A DNA stretch of 64,000 nt, taken from Cognaticolwellia mytili (GTDB lineage Bacteria; Pseudomonadota; Gammaproteobacteria; Enterobacterales; Alteromonadaceae). Positions 57,103 to 64,000 of this stretch are shown here, one piece after another. Below the pieces are notes generated by a model, which was not told the origin of the DNA, did no database searches, and worked only from the letters and a program-made list of their open reading frames with translations. The position numbers and the translations under genes were made by a program. How positions within the stretch are numbered: position 1 is the first letter of the stretch; each line of letters begins with the position of its first letter. The DNA is taken from positions 62,001 to 126,000 of the forward strand of contig NZ_NBOF01000003.1 in NCBI RefSeq assembly GCF_002104475.1, given 5' to 3'.

Positions 57103-58553
57103 TACGCTTCATTACCCGCCGCTGCACGTGGCTTTCTGCGTTTACGAGTTGTTCTTCTTGAACCGCTTCTGCTTTGACCAACACTCTTAATCATCACTTG
57201 TTGAGTTTCGGCGTTGCTGTGTTGGAAGTCTCCCCACCACTTAGCTAACTCTTGTAATGATGAAGTTTTTTCAGCATCTTGATTGCCTGCGCTTTCGATT
57301 TCTGCTCGCAAAAGTAAAAAGTCATAACCGGCTCGAAATTTAGGATGCTCAAGGGTTTTAAATGCTCTTTTTCCTTCACGTCGAGATAGTTTGTCCTGTA
57401 ATATCCAAATATCTTTCATTACCGCTTGAAAGCGTTTTGGAATGGCAATACTACGCTGTTGCTCTGACATAATTTCACTTAACGCAGCAAAGAAAGCGTC
57501 TTGTGGGGTAAGTTGCGTGTCACTGTTTAAGCGCTGTATCTGCTCTTGCATTGGGTACCAAAGCATAGCGGCAAACAAAAATGCTGGCGTAACACGTTGA
57601 TCAGTATTTACTCTGTGGTCAGTATTTTTCATCGCTAAACAAATAAAGTCAGCAAGGTATACTTGAGACTGTTGGTTTAGTTGTTGGTCAACCGCAGGGA
57701 AAAAATATTGGAAAAGGTTGTAATCACGCAATTGGTGGAAATTATCTAATGCTTTACCCGACATGAATAATTTTAGGAATTCTTCAAATAAACGCGCAGG
57801 CGGAATATTTGCCATTAGAGGCGCCAATTCTTTTATTGGCGCCTTCGTGTCGGCTTGAATATTCATATCCAATTTAGTAGCAAAACGAATCGCACGTAAC
57901 ATCCGCACAGGGTCTTCACGGTAGCGAGTTTCTGGATCACCAATTAATCGAATTTGTTTAGCGTATACGTCAGCTACGCCATTGGCAAAGTCGTAGACTT
58001 TAAAGTCTTTTGCTGAGTAATAAAGCGCATTTATGGTGAAGTCGCGACGTTCAGCATCTTCTTCAATGTTGCCGTAAATATTGTCGCGAAGTAACATGCC
58101 ATCTTCACTTTGTTTTGACGTTTTCTGACAATTTTTTTCTTCGCTATTTTCATGATGGCCACGAAAAGTAGCCACTTCGATAATTTCTCGACCAAAAACG
58201 ATATGGGCCAAGCGAAAACGACGACCAATTAAACGGCAGTTACGAAATAACGATTTAATTTGTTCTGGTGTTGCGTTAGTTGCAATATCAAAATCTTTTG
58301 GTTCTAAACCTAGTAAAATATCACGGACACCACCGCCAACTAAATAAGCGTCGTAGCCGCCAGAGTTCAAGCGATATAAAACTTTTAGGGCATTGTGACT
58401 TATGCTTTTTCTAGATACAGGGTGTTGATCGCGAGAAAGTATCTTTGGCTCGTCAAATGATGGCTGTTTCGATTGGCTCTTTCGTGTTTTTCCAAGTACT
58501 TTTTTACACAAGTTGATCACGCTTTTGATAATGGTTGACCCCAGTTTTATCAT
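57102..58553 (-). CDS. pcnB: Poly(A) polymerase I
   Basis: Adds poly(A) tails that mark RNA for decay. 483 residues. The nucleotidyltransferase core is GYDAYLVGGGVRDILLGLEP with DFDIATNATPEQI, followed by RRFRLAHIVFGREIIEVATF and RRDFTINALYY. The C terminus is very basic (RSGSRRTTRKRRKPRAA), typical for RNA binding. It heads the pcnB-folK-panB-panC gene run. Confidence 0.97.
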   Translation of the reverse strand: MIKLGSTIIKSVINLCKKVLGKTRKSQSKQPSFDEPKILSRDQHPVSRKSISHNALKVLYRLNSGGYDAYLVGGGVRDILLGLEPKDFDIATNATPEQIKSLFRNCRLIGRRFRLAHIVFGREIIEVATFRGHHENSEEKNCQKTSKQSEDGMLLRDNIYGNIEEDAERRDFTINALYYSAKDFKVYDFANGVADVYAKQIRLIGDPETRYREDPVRMLRAIRFATKLDMNIQADTKAPIKELAPLMANIPPARLFEEFLKLFMSGKALDNFHQLRDYNLFQYFFPAVDQQLNQQSQVYLADFICLAMKNTDHRVNTDQRVTPAFLFAAMLWYPMQEQIQRLNSDTQLTPQDAFFAALSEIMSEQQRSIAIPKRFQAVMKDIWILQDKLSRREGKRAFKTLEHPKFRAGYDFLLLRAEIESAGNQDAEKTSSLQELAKWWGDFQHSNAETQQVMIKSVGQSRSGSRRTTRKRRKPRAAAGNEA

Positions 58554-58640
58554 AAAATTTCTCGCGCAATGATATAACAGCGCAGGCTAAAAGAGAATGA
58601 AAACAGTGTGAATAATCGACGTTTGTTAATAAAGAAGAGT

Positions 58641-59543
58641 TTAAAGAACGATTTCTTGTGATTTAGGCACGTTATTGATTGACCAGTGGCTTATTGCCCA
58701 CGTTAAAAGCTCATCAACACTTGCATAATTCAACTCGGTAGGAGGCTGCTGACCAAGAAAGCTTAATGCAGCGATTAATGATGGTATAGGATTCTTTGCA
58801 TCAATGGCGGGGGCATTATTTTGTTTACTTAACTTATAACCTTCATCCGTTATTGCCAAAGGAAAATGGCCAAATGTTGGTGCTGGGTGATTAAGTATTT
58901 GATAAAAACTTAATTGCCTAGCTGTTGGCTCTAATAAGTCGCAACCCCGTATAATGTGGCTAATACCTTGATAAATATCGTCAACAACAACGGCTAACTG
59001 GTAGGCAAATAAGTTATCTTTTCTGCGGACAATAAAATCTTCACCGGCAAGTTTTTTATCACAGCTTACTTCACCTTGAATTAAGTCGTGATATTGAGAA
59101 GTCGCTACCGCATTAATGACCCTAGTGGCATTATTGTTTGCTGCCAAGTCTAGCTTACGACAATGGCCTTGATATACGCCGCCGTCGGCTTTAATTTTCG
59201 CTCGGCTACAAGCACAGTGATAGCTTAATTTTTGCTGTTTTAGGCTAGCTAGAACTTCCAGATAAAGGCTGCTTTGCTGGCTTTGATAAAGAACGTCTTC
59301 GTCCCAATTCAAGCCATAGCTTTCTAAGGTATTTAGTATTTCGGCACTGGCGCCTAACTTTTCTCTAGGAGGATCAATATCTTCAATTCTAACTAACCAT
59401 TGACCATGGTTATGCTTAGCATCTAAATAACTAGCGAGAGCGGCGATTAAAGAGCCAAAGTGTAATAAACCTGAAGGAGAGGGAGCAAAGCGACCACGAT
59501 ACTCTTGATGGTGTCGTAATCGCAAAGATTTCATATCTATCAT
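58641..59543 (-). CDS. gluQ: Glutamyl-Q tRNA(Asp) synthetase
   Basis: Truncated glutamyl-tRNA synthetase paralogue that attaches glutamate to queuosine in tRNA-Asp. RGRFAPSPSGLLHFGSLIAA (HIGH-like), zinc-site residues YHCACSR and GHCRKLD, and the KLSKQN signature are present. The start is uncertain: ATGs at 59564, 59543 and 59534 are in frame. 59543 was chosen because the longer form would begin inside the 14-bp inverted repeat. It follows dksA, as in E. coli. Confidence 0.92.
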   Translation of the reverse strand: MIDMKSLRLRHHQEYRGRFAPSPSGLLHFGSLIAALASYLDAKHNHGQWLVRIEDIDPPREKLGASAEILNTLESYGLNWDEDVLYQSQQSSLYLEVLASLKQQKLSYHCACSRAKIKADGGVYQGHCRKLDLAANNNATRVINAVATSQYHDLIQGEVSCDKKLAGEDFIVRRKDNLFAYQLAVVVDDIYQGISHIIRGCDLLEPTARQLSFYQILNHPAPTFGHFPLAITDEGYKLSKQNNAPAIDAKNPIPSLIAALSFLGQQPPTELNYASVDELLTWAISHWSINNVPKSQEIVL

Positions 59544-59545
59544 TG

Positions 59546-59610
59546 TATACTCGTTACCATTCAAAGCGCTTATAAATGTTGAAATAACATTTCGACTGGT
59601 AACGAGTATA
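59546..59610 (-). promoter_or_regulatory. 14-bp inverted repeat between dksA and gluQ
   Basis: TATACTCGTTACCA (59546-59559) and TGGTAACGAGTATA (59597-59610) are perfect arms; in the 37-nt loop AAATGTT/AACATTT form a second stem. No T-run follows. It could end dksA transcripts or mask gluQ initiation. Confidence 0.7.
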
Positions 59611-59619
59611 AATAGTAGC

Positions 59620-60060
59620 TTAACCTGCTAATTGACGTTCTTTGATTTCTTGTAGTGTTTTACATTCGATACAAAGGTCAGCCGTTGGGCGTGCCTCTAA
59701 GCGGCGAATGCCAATCTCAATACCACACGATTTGCAAAAACCGAATTCATCTTCTTCAATCAGTTGAAGGGTTTTTTCAATTTTCTTGATTAGCTTACGC
59801 TCACGATCTCGAGTACGTAATTCAAGACTAAATTCTTCTTCTTGCGCTGCGCGATCAACCGGATCTGGAAAGTTTGCCGCTTCATCCTGCATATGGGTCA
59901 CTGTACGATCAACTTCTTCACGTAATTGATCACGCCAAGCTTCTAGAATTTTTTTAAAATGTTCTAGTTGCTCATCGTTCATGTATTCTTCGTTAGGCTT
60001 CTCAACGTATGGTTCAACACCCGCTAATGCTAAAATACCTAATGCTTTGTTTTTTGGCAT
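59620..60060 (-). CDS. dksA: RNA polymerase-binding transcription factor DksA
   Basis: Works with ppGpp at the secondary channel of RNA polymerase. 146 residues: a long coiled coil with the [11 protein letters not shown] acidic tip (Asp residues intact) and a four-Cys zinc finger, CKSCG...CIEC. AGGAG lies 7 nt before the ATG. It follows sfsA and precedes gluQ, as in E. coli. Confidence 0.98.
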   Translation of the reverse strand: MPKNKALGILALAGVEPYVEKPNEEYMNDEQLEHFKKILEAWRDQLREEVDRTVTHMQDEAANFPDPVDRAAQEEEFSLELRTRDRERKLIKKIEKTLQLIEEDEFGFCKSCGIEIGIRRLEARPTADLCIECKTLQEIKERQLAG

Positions 60061-60358
60061 GCTAATTCTCCTAATGCTACTAGACCTAAACTGATGAAAA
60101 ATAGTTACTTCATTGTAACTTCATCGTTTGGTTGCAACTGCCAATCTAAATTGACCTAAAATATTGCACTTAATATTGTGCTGGTCAGTATGAAATTCAA
60201 GGCTAATTTTATAAAAAACGAATAAAAGTTAAAAATAATACTTTACCGATTAACTTTATCCACCATGGCAATAAAATATGAGCAAGCTTTTTTAGCAAGT
60301 TTATAGGCATGCCGTCAATCTTTATTACAGCTTATTACGTTAAATTTATAGCCATTGA

Positions 60359-61084
60359 TTATAAAATAACCGCGACTTGGGTGTCTAAGCTGATAGAGAA
60401 GTTTTGTTTTTCATTCGAAAAACTTGCTTTATAAGCTAGAATTTCTACGCCTTGCTGTTGAGCTTTTCGTAGTAGCTGTGCATATTTAGGGTCGATATGT
60501 TCAGCAGGCTTTACGCTATTTATGCCACTATGTAACACTGCGAACAGTAAAACGGCTCTATGTCCTAAGGCTGTCATGGCAATTAATTCTCGTAAATGCT
60601 TTTGCCCACGTTCAGTAACGGCATCTGGAAAATAGCCTTGTTCGTCTTCTAGTAAAGTGACACTTTTCACTTCAATATAAGTTTCTCGCCCCGCTTTATC
60701 ATAAAGTTGAAAATCTATTTTACTGTTTTCTTCACCATATTTAACCTCGCGCTTTAGTTTAGAATGCGATAAAAACTGGTTAATTAAATCATTGTTGAGC
60801 GCTTCTTCGGTTAGCTGGTTAGCTCTAATCGTATTGACACATATCCAATGCTTAGCTTGAGTATAAGTGATCTCCCAACTATTGGGATATTTACGCTTCA
60901 GATTATCTGAAGTGCTATACCAGACAATGTCGCCAGGTATAGCACATCCAGTCATTGCACCGGTATTGGCACAGTGCATCGTTACTTTTTTATCGCTACT
61001 CGACGTATCGTCTATCACGGTTACATCGGCTAAGAAACGTTTATAGCGCTTAATCAGGGTGCTAGGTTGTAAAGTTAAATTCAT
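60359..61084 (-). CDS. sfsA: Sugar fermentation stimulation protein SfsA
   Basis: 241 residues of the SfsA family, a putative nuclease-like or DNA-binding protein first linked to maltose metabolism in E. coli. [15 protein letters not shown] and [20 protein letters not shown], with [16 protein letters not shown], match the family. It lies 298 nt upstream of dksA; that gap shows no gene and should hold the dksA promoter. Confidence 0.96.
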   Translation of the reverse strand: MNLTLQPSTLIKRYKRFLADVTVIDDTSSSDKKVTMHCANTGAMTGCAIPGDIVWYSTSDNLKRKYPNSWEITYTQAKHWICVNTIRANQLTEEALNNDLINQFLSHSKLKREVKYGEENSKIDFQLYDKAGRETYIEVKSVTLLEDEQGYFPDAVTERGQKHLRELIAMTALGHRAVLLFAVLHSGINSVKPAEHIDPKYAQLLRKAQQQGVEILAYKASFSNEKQNFSISLDTQVAVIL

Positions 61085-61191
61085 GATTTCAGCCAGAGAT
61101 AAATTATGCGTATAGGTTAAATAGTTGCCTTCATGGTGTAAACTCTTGTTACTAACATTAATTAAGTTAAATTAAATCTAAAGGCGAGAAC

Positions 61192-62499
61192 ATGACAACA
61201 ACGCATTCTGCTTCTGTATCTATAACGTTAAGCGAAAATAATCTATCGACAGGTTGGCAACAAGATAAAACCGTGCAAATAGTTGATGATAAGATCGCGG
61301 TGTATTTACCAAAAGATGCTAGTTACCCGTTAAGAAAAATTCAGGCTGCAGCACGTAAAATAGAAAAACTTGGAATTTCGCATGCCTCGCTAACAGGTGA
61401 AGGCTGGAACGAAGCAAGTCAATGGGCGTTTGCTTTGGGCTTTAGTTGTGTTGGTAAGTTAGAAAATATTAGTTTTTGTGGAGACGTAGCATTAGTTGAA
61501 AAGTTGAATAATAAGCTGTCGGTGTACGCTTGGAGTCGTGATTTAACTAACCAAACACCTGCAGAATTATATCCGTTGAAGTTGGCTGAACTTACTACTG
61601 ATTACATTACAGAATTAGCCCCAGAGCATGTAAATACTCGCCTTATTCAAGGTGACGCACTAAAAGCTGAACAGTGGATGGGTATATATAATGTTGGCAA
61701 AGGTAGTGTTAATGAGCCTTGTTTACTTGAGTTAGATTTTAACCCAAGTAATGATGAAAGCACGCAAGTAGCTGCTTGTTTAGTCGGTAAAGGTATTACC
61801 TTTGACAGTGGCGGTTACAGTATTAAAACCAGTGCTGGAATGTTTGATATGAAATGCGATATGGGCGGTGCTGCGGTTGTTGCAGGAGCATTGGCGCTAG
61901 CGATTAAGCAAGGTTTAACACAACGCGTAAAATTGTATCTTTGTTGTGCTGAAAACATGATAAGTAATGATGCCTATAAATTAGGTGACATCATCACTTA
62001 TAAAAATGGCGTGACTTGTGAAGTGGCTAATACTGACGCAGAGGGGCGTATTGTTCTAGCTGATGGTTTAATGGCGGCAGGTGCTACCGGTGCGCCACTA
62101 ATTATTGACGCAGCGACATTAACTGGAGCGGCCGTCATGGCAACTGGTGGCGATTATTCTGCATTATTTTCACTGGATAATAATACTGTAGCTAAAGCAC
62201 AAACGGCTGCACAGGTAACGGCAGAGCCTTTATGGCAATTCCCTTTAGAGCCTTGGCATCAAGATAAATGTTCATCAGTATTTGCTGATACTGCCAATAG
62301 CCGTACGCAAAAAGGTGGTGGTGCCGGTGGCGCGAGCAATGCAGCTGGATTCTTATCTCGCTTTGTCCCTAATGACGGCGCGGGTTGGTTACATTTTGAT
62401 TTAGCCGCAGCTTATAATGCCAGCGAGTCAAGCCTATGGGCTGCGGGCGCAACAGGGCTTGGTATTGCCACTATTGCTGATTTAATTTCAGGTGAATAG
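61192..62499 (+). CDS. pepB: Peptidase B, leucyl aminopeptidase family (M17)
   Basis: Dinuclear metal aminopeptidase of the cytoplasm. 435 residues. The M17 signature NTDAEGRIVLADGL and metal ligands in VGKGITFDSGGYSIKTSAGM and CDMGGAAVV are intact. It matches E. coli PepB along its length (RKIEKLGISHASLTGEGW, KLYLCCAENMIS, GWLHFDLAAAYN). In E. coli it lies elsewhere, so its place between sfsA and thpR is a rearrangement. A strong hairpin follows. Confidence 0.94.
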   Translation: MTTTHSASVSITLSENNLSTGWQQDKTVQIVDDKIAVYLPKDASYPLRKIQAAARKIEKLGISHASLTGEGWNEASQWAFALGFSCVGKLENISFCGDVALVEKLNNKLSVYAWSRDLTNQTPAELYPLKLAELTTDYITELAPEHVNTRLIQGDALKAEQWMGIYNVGKGSVNEPCLLELDFNPSNDESTQVAACLVGKGITFDSGGYSIKTSAGMFDMKCDMGGAAVVAGALALAIKQGLTQRVKLYLCCAENMISNDAYKLGDIITYKNGVTCEVANTDAEGRIVLADGLMAAGATGAPLIIDAATLTGAAVMATGGDYSALFSLDNNTVAKAQTAAQVTAEPLWQFPLEPWHQDKCSSVFADTANSRTQKGGGAGGASNAAGFLSRFVPNDGAGWLHFDLAAAYNASESSLWAAGATGLGIATIADLISGE

Positions 62500-62503
62500 T
62501 AAC

Positions 62504-62532
62504 TTCATTCTAGTTAACGTAACTAGAATGAA
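62504..62532 (+). terminator. 13-bp perfect hairpin after pepB
   Basis: TTCATTCTAGTTA and TAACTAGAATGAA flank a 3-nt loop, starting 4 nt past the stop. There is no real T-run. Confidence 0.65.
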
Positions 62533-62653
62533 ATTTACTCGATAAAAAAGCTGAGAGTTTTTCAGTTTTTTTATATTCAGGAAGAGCGTATGCCATGATC
62601 ACAGGGATGTGAATGAATGGCGATGATTTTTTAAATTTAAAGGGTGAGAGTAA

Positions 62654-63064
62654 TTAGCCTGTGCGAGCTTGAAGTAAGTATTGTTCTAACCAAGATTTTG
62701 CACTACCAACATCGCTAAACACGTAAAAAGTAATATTACAGGCTTGGTAAATTCGGCGTAGTTGTAATTGTTGAATATCGGCGGTACTGCTATCAATAAG
62801 TACGCTAGCACTGGCAATTAAGCCATGTTCAACGCGGTATCTATTGACCTTAATTAGTGCTGCTTCAGCTTCAGGTGAAAACACGCTATTGCCGTGAAAG
62901 GAAATGAGTAAGCCCCATGGCTCACTAGAAAATTGCTCGCAAGCCTGATACATATCGTCAATGTACTGCTCTGTTACACTATTATTAAATGGGCCAAATG
63001 CATCTACCTGCAAAATGTTCGACTGCGATGCAATCGAGTATTCTCCTTTAACTGACGTATCCAT
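62654..63064 (-). CDS. STAS/SpoIIAA-like small protein
   Basis: 136 residues, soluble. The layout (GEYSIASQSNILQVDAFGPF, NNSVTEQYIDDMYQACEQF, WGLLISFHGNSVFSPEAEAAL, and a C-terminal amphipathic helix with SWLEQYLLQ) resembles the STAS-like SpoIIAA fold; this is a structural guess. AAGGAG 8 nt before the ATG at 63064 decides the start over the longer frame to 63094. It has no partner kinase nearby. Confidence 0.7.
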   Translation of the reverse strand: MDTSVKGEYSIASQSNILQVDAFGPFNNSVTEQYIDDMYQACEQFSSEPWGLLISFHGNSVFSPEAEAALIKVNRYRVEHGLIASASVLIDSSTADIQQLQLRRIYQACNITFYVFSDVGSAKSWLEQYLLQARTG

Positions 63065-63175
63065 TCTCCAACTCCTTTTCAAACGGGGTGACAATAAATA
63101 GCAGTATTTTAATCACTTGCCAAGTAAGCAGGTTTTTCTATTTTTTCAAGTTTAAATTAATATAAAAATCAACAG

Positions 63176-63775
63176 TTAATAATTTAGCTTCCAAGTGTGA
63201 ATGGGGAGGTAAGTGGCACCTGAAACGCTTGAGCATGAATGATACAAACTAAAACTCTTGATGCTGAGTTGATGGCAAAAGCCATTCGGAAATTTAGTGT
63301 TTAGCAATAATGGCTCAGGCAATGCTAAGGGGGTTTTTGCTTTACGATATAAGCTTAAATGAGGTTTGTAAGCCCTGCTATCGAGTAATATCTCACTTTG
63401 CTGACATACCTCGGTGATGACTTTTTCTAGGTAAGATAACCAGTCAGGAGAAGATGCAGGCATTAAGTGTAATACTTGTGCTTTGTTAAAATGTCCCAGC
63501 TGTGGCAGTGTTAATTTTAAGGCGTCTGTATTCGTGTAGTTACCTTGTAAAAAGTTACTAAGCCGTTGCTTAATATCGACATACTTTTCACTGATAATGT
63601 TTGTTATATCATTTTGCTGCTTTTTACTAATTACGCCCAAAAAAGCTAAGGTTATATGGAAGTTTTGCTGTGGAATTATTTTAAAAGGCAGCGATAAGTG
63701 TTGTTCACGCCAAAGTGCAATTGCTGATTTGTCTGTAGTTGCTATATCCAAGGCGATAAACATTCTTTTATTCAT
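63176..63775 (-). CDS. thpR: RNA 2',3'-cyclic phosphodiesterase ThpR (2H family)
   Basis: 199-residue 2H phosphoesterase. The two His-x-Thr/Ser motifs are FHITLAFLG (near residue 40) and KPHLSLYRK (near residue 140). N-terminal MNKRMFIALDI is typical. It is divergent from hrpB, as in E. coli, and acts on RNA ends in vitro. Confidence 0.93.
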   Translation of the reverse strand: MNKRMFIALDIATTDKSAIALWREQHLSLPFKIIPQQNFHITLAFLGVISKKQQNDITNIISEKYVDIKQRLSNFLQGNYTNTDALKLTLPQLGHFNKAQVLHLMPASSPDWLSYLEKVITEVCQQSEILLDSRAYKPHLSLYRKAKTPLALPEPLLLNTKFPNGFCHQLSIKSFSLYHSCSSVSGATYLPIHTWKLNY

Positions 63776-63888
63776 ATTTATTCGACTTCACTTTATGACT
63801 GAGGTTTCGCCCTCAAGTAGTTTGCGTATAGCTATGGTAATATTAGCGCCATTGAAACCATAAAACCTAATGTGATATCCAGTAAATT

Positions 63889-64000
63889 ATGACGCTATCG
63901 GCTAGAAAGTTGCCAATTGATAATATCAAAGACGATGTTATTTCAACGTTAAAACAACACAATACCTTATTATTAACGGCGCCTCCAGGTGCGGGTAAGT
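63889..64000 (+). CDS. hrpB: ATP-dependent helicase HrpB (3' truncated by window edge)
   Basis: Only the first 37 codons are present: SARKLPIDNIKDDVISTLKQ, then LLTAPPGAGK, the Walker A motif of the HrpB DEAH-type helicases. The position next to thpR matches E. coli and supports the name. Confidence 0.85.
   Translation, partial: MTLSARKLPIDNIKDDVISTLKQHNTLLLTAPPGAGK

Overview
The window is a chromosomal segment of a marine gammaproteobacterium of the Alteromonadales, most likely Colwelliaceae (Colwellia or Thalassotalea type). This is inferred from the AT-rich coding sequence, the TonB-dependent receptors with AQEG-type mature ends, PEP-CTERM proteins, the aspartate decarboxylase PanP, and gene order. 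The two ends of the window are conserved core and the middle is accessory. No rRNA, tRNA, CRISPR array or prophage was seen.

Left core (1-7.3 kb): the 3' part of a GGDEF-EAL gene, then dsbD-cutA on the minus strand and fxsA-groES-groEL on the plus strand. Sigma-32-like promoters precede fxsA and groES. In E. coli the order dsbD-cutA-...-fxsA-...-groES-groEL-...-epmB-efp is continuous. Here epmB/efp reappear at 45.9-47.6 kb, so about 38 kb of accessory DNA lies between groEL and epmB.

Accessory middle (7.3-45.5 kb). (a) 8.0-14.1 kb: a membrane-bound AraC-type regulator, a TonB-dependent receptor, an animal-type kynurenine formamidase and a MetR-like LysR regulator. (b) 14.6-17.3 kb: two unrecognised genes, one apparently cytosolic and one lipoprotein, that share a core motif. 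(c) 17.4-22.2 kb: a large secreted pullulanase operon with a PEP-CTERM protein, under a LacI-type palindrome. (d) 22.7-24.9 kb: a haem/iron-type TonB receptor with a Fur box. (e) 25.1-29.7 kb: a REP-associated (RayT-like) transposase with tandem 117-bp hairpin repeats, a secreted subtilisin-like protease, and a decayed second copy of the transposase. (f) 29.9-33.5 kb: an operon-like run encoding a PEP-CTERM protein, an exported tail-collar protein, a Sel1-repeat protein and a HEAT-like protein. (g) 33.5-40.7 kb: a seven-gene tryptophan/kynurenine degradation operon running through 2-aminomuconate, divergent from a second TonB receptor that is a paralogue of the one beside the formamidase. Genes (a) and (g) together supply every step from tryptophan to 2-aminomuconate and its deamination. 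(h) 44.2-45.5 kb: two tandem DUF3016 genes.

Right core (45.5-64 kb): epmB divergent from efp (EF-P and its lysine 2,3-aminomutase), a DPP-IV-type lipoprotein peptidase, a YadGH-type ABC exporter, a TrmB-like methyltransferase and a 32-residue membrane peptide. Then panP converges on panC-panB-folK-pcnB, gluQ, dksA, sfsA, pepB, a STAS-like gene, thpR and the start of hrpB. This matches the E. coli yadGH-panD-panCB-folK-pcnB-gluQ-dksA-sfsA-thpR-hrpB block, with panP in place of panD and with pepB plus the STAS-like gene inserted.

The best candidates for undescribed biology are the paired proteins at 14.6-17.3 kb, the PEP-CTERM/tail-collar/Sel1/HEAT operon at 29.9-33.5 kb, the RayT element with its repeats, and the split kynurenine/TonB-receptor gene set.
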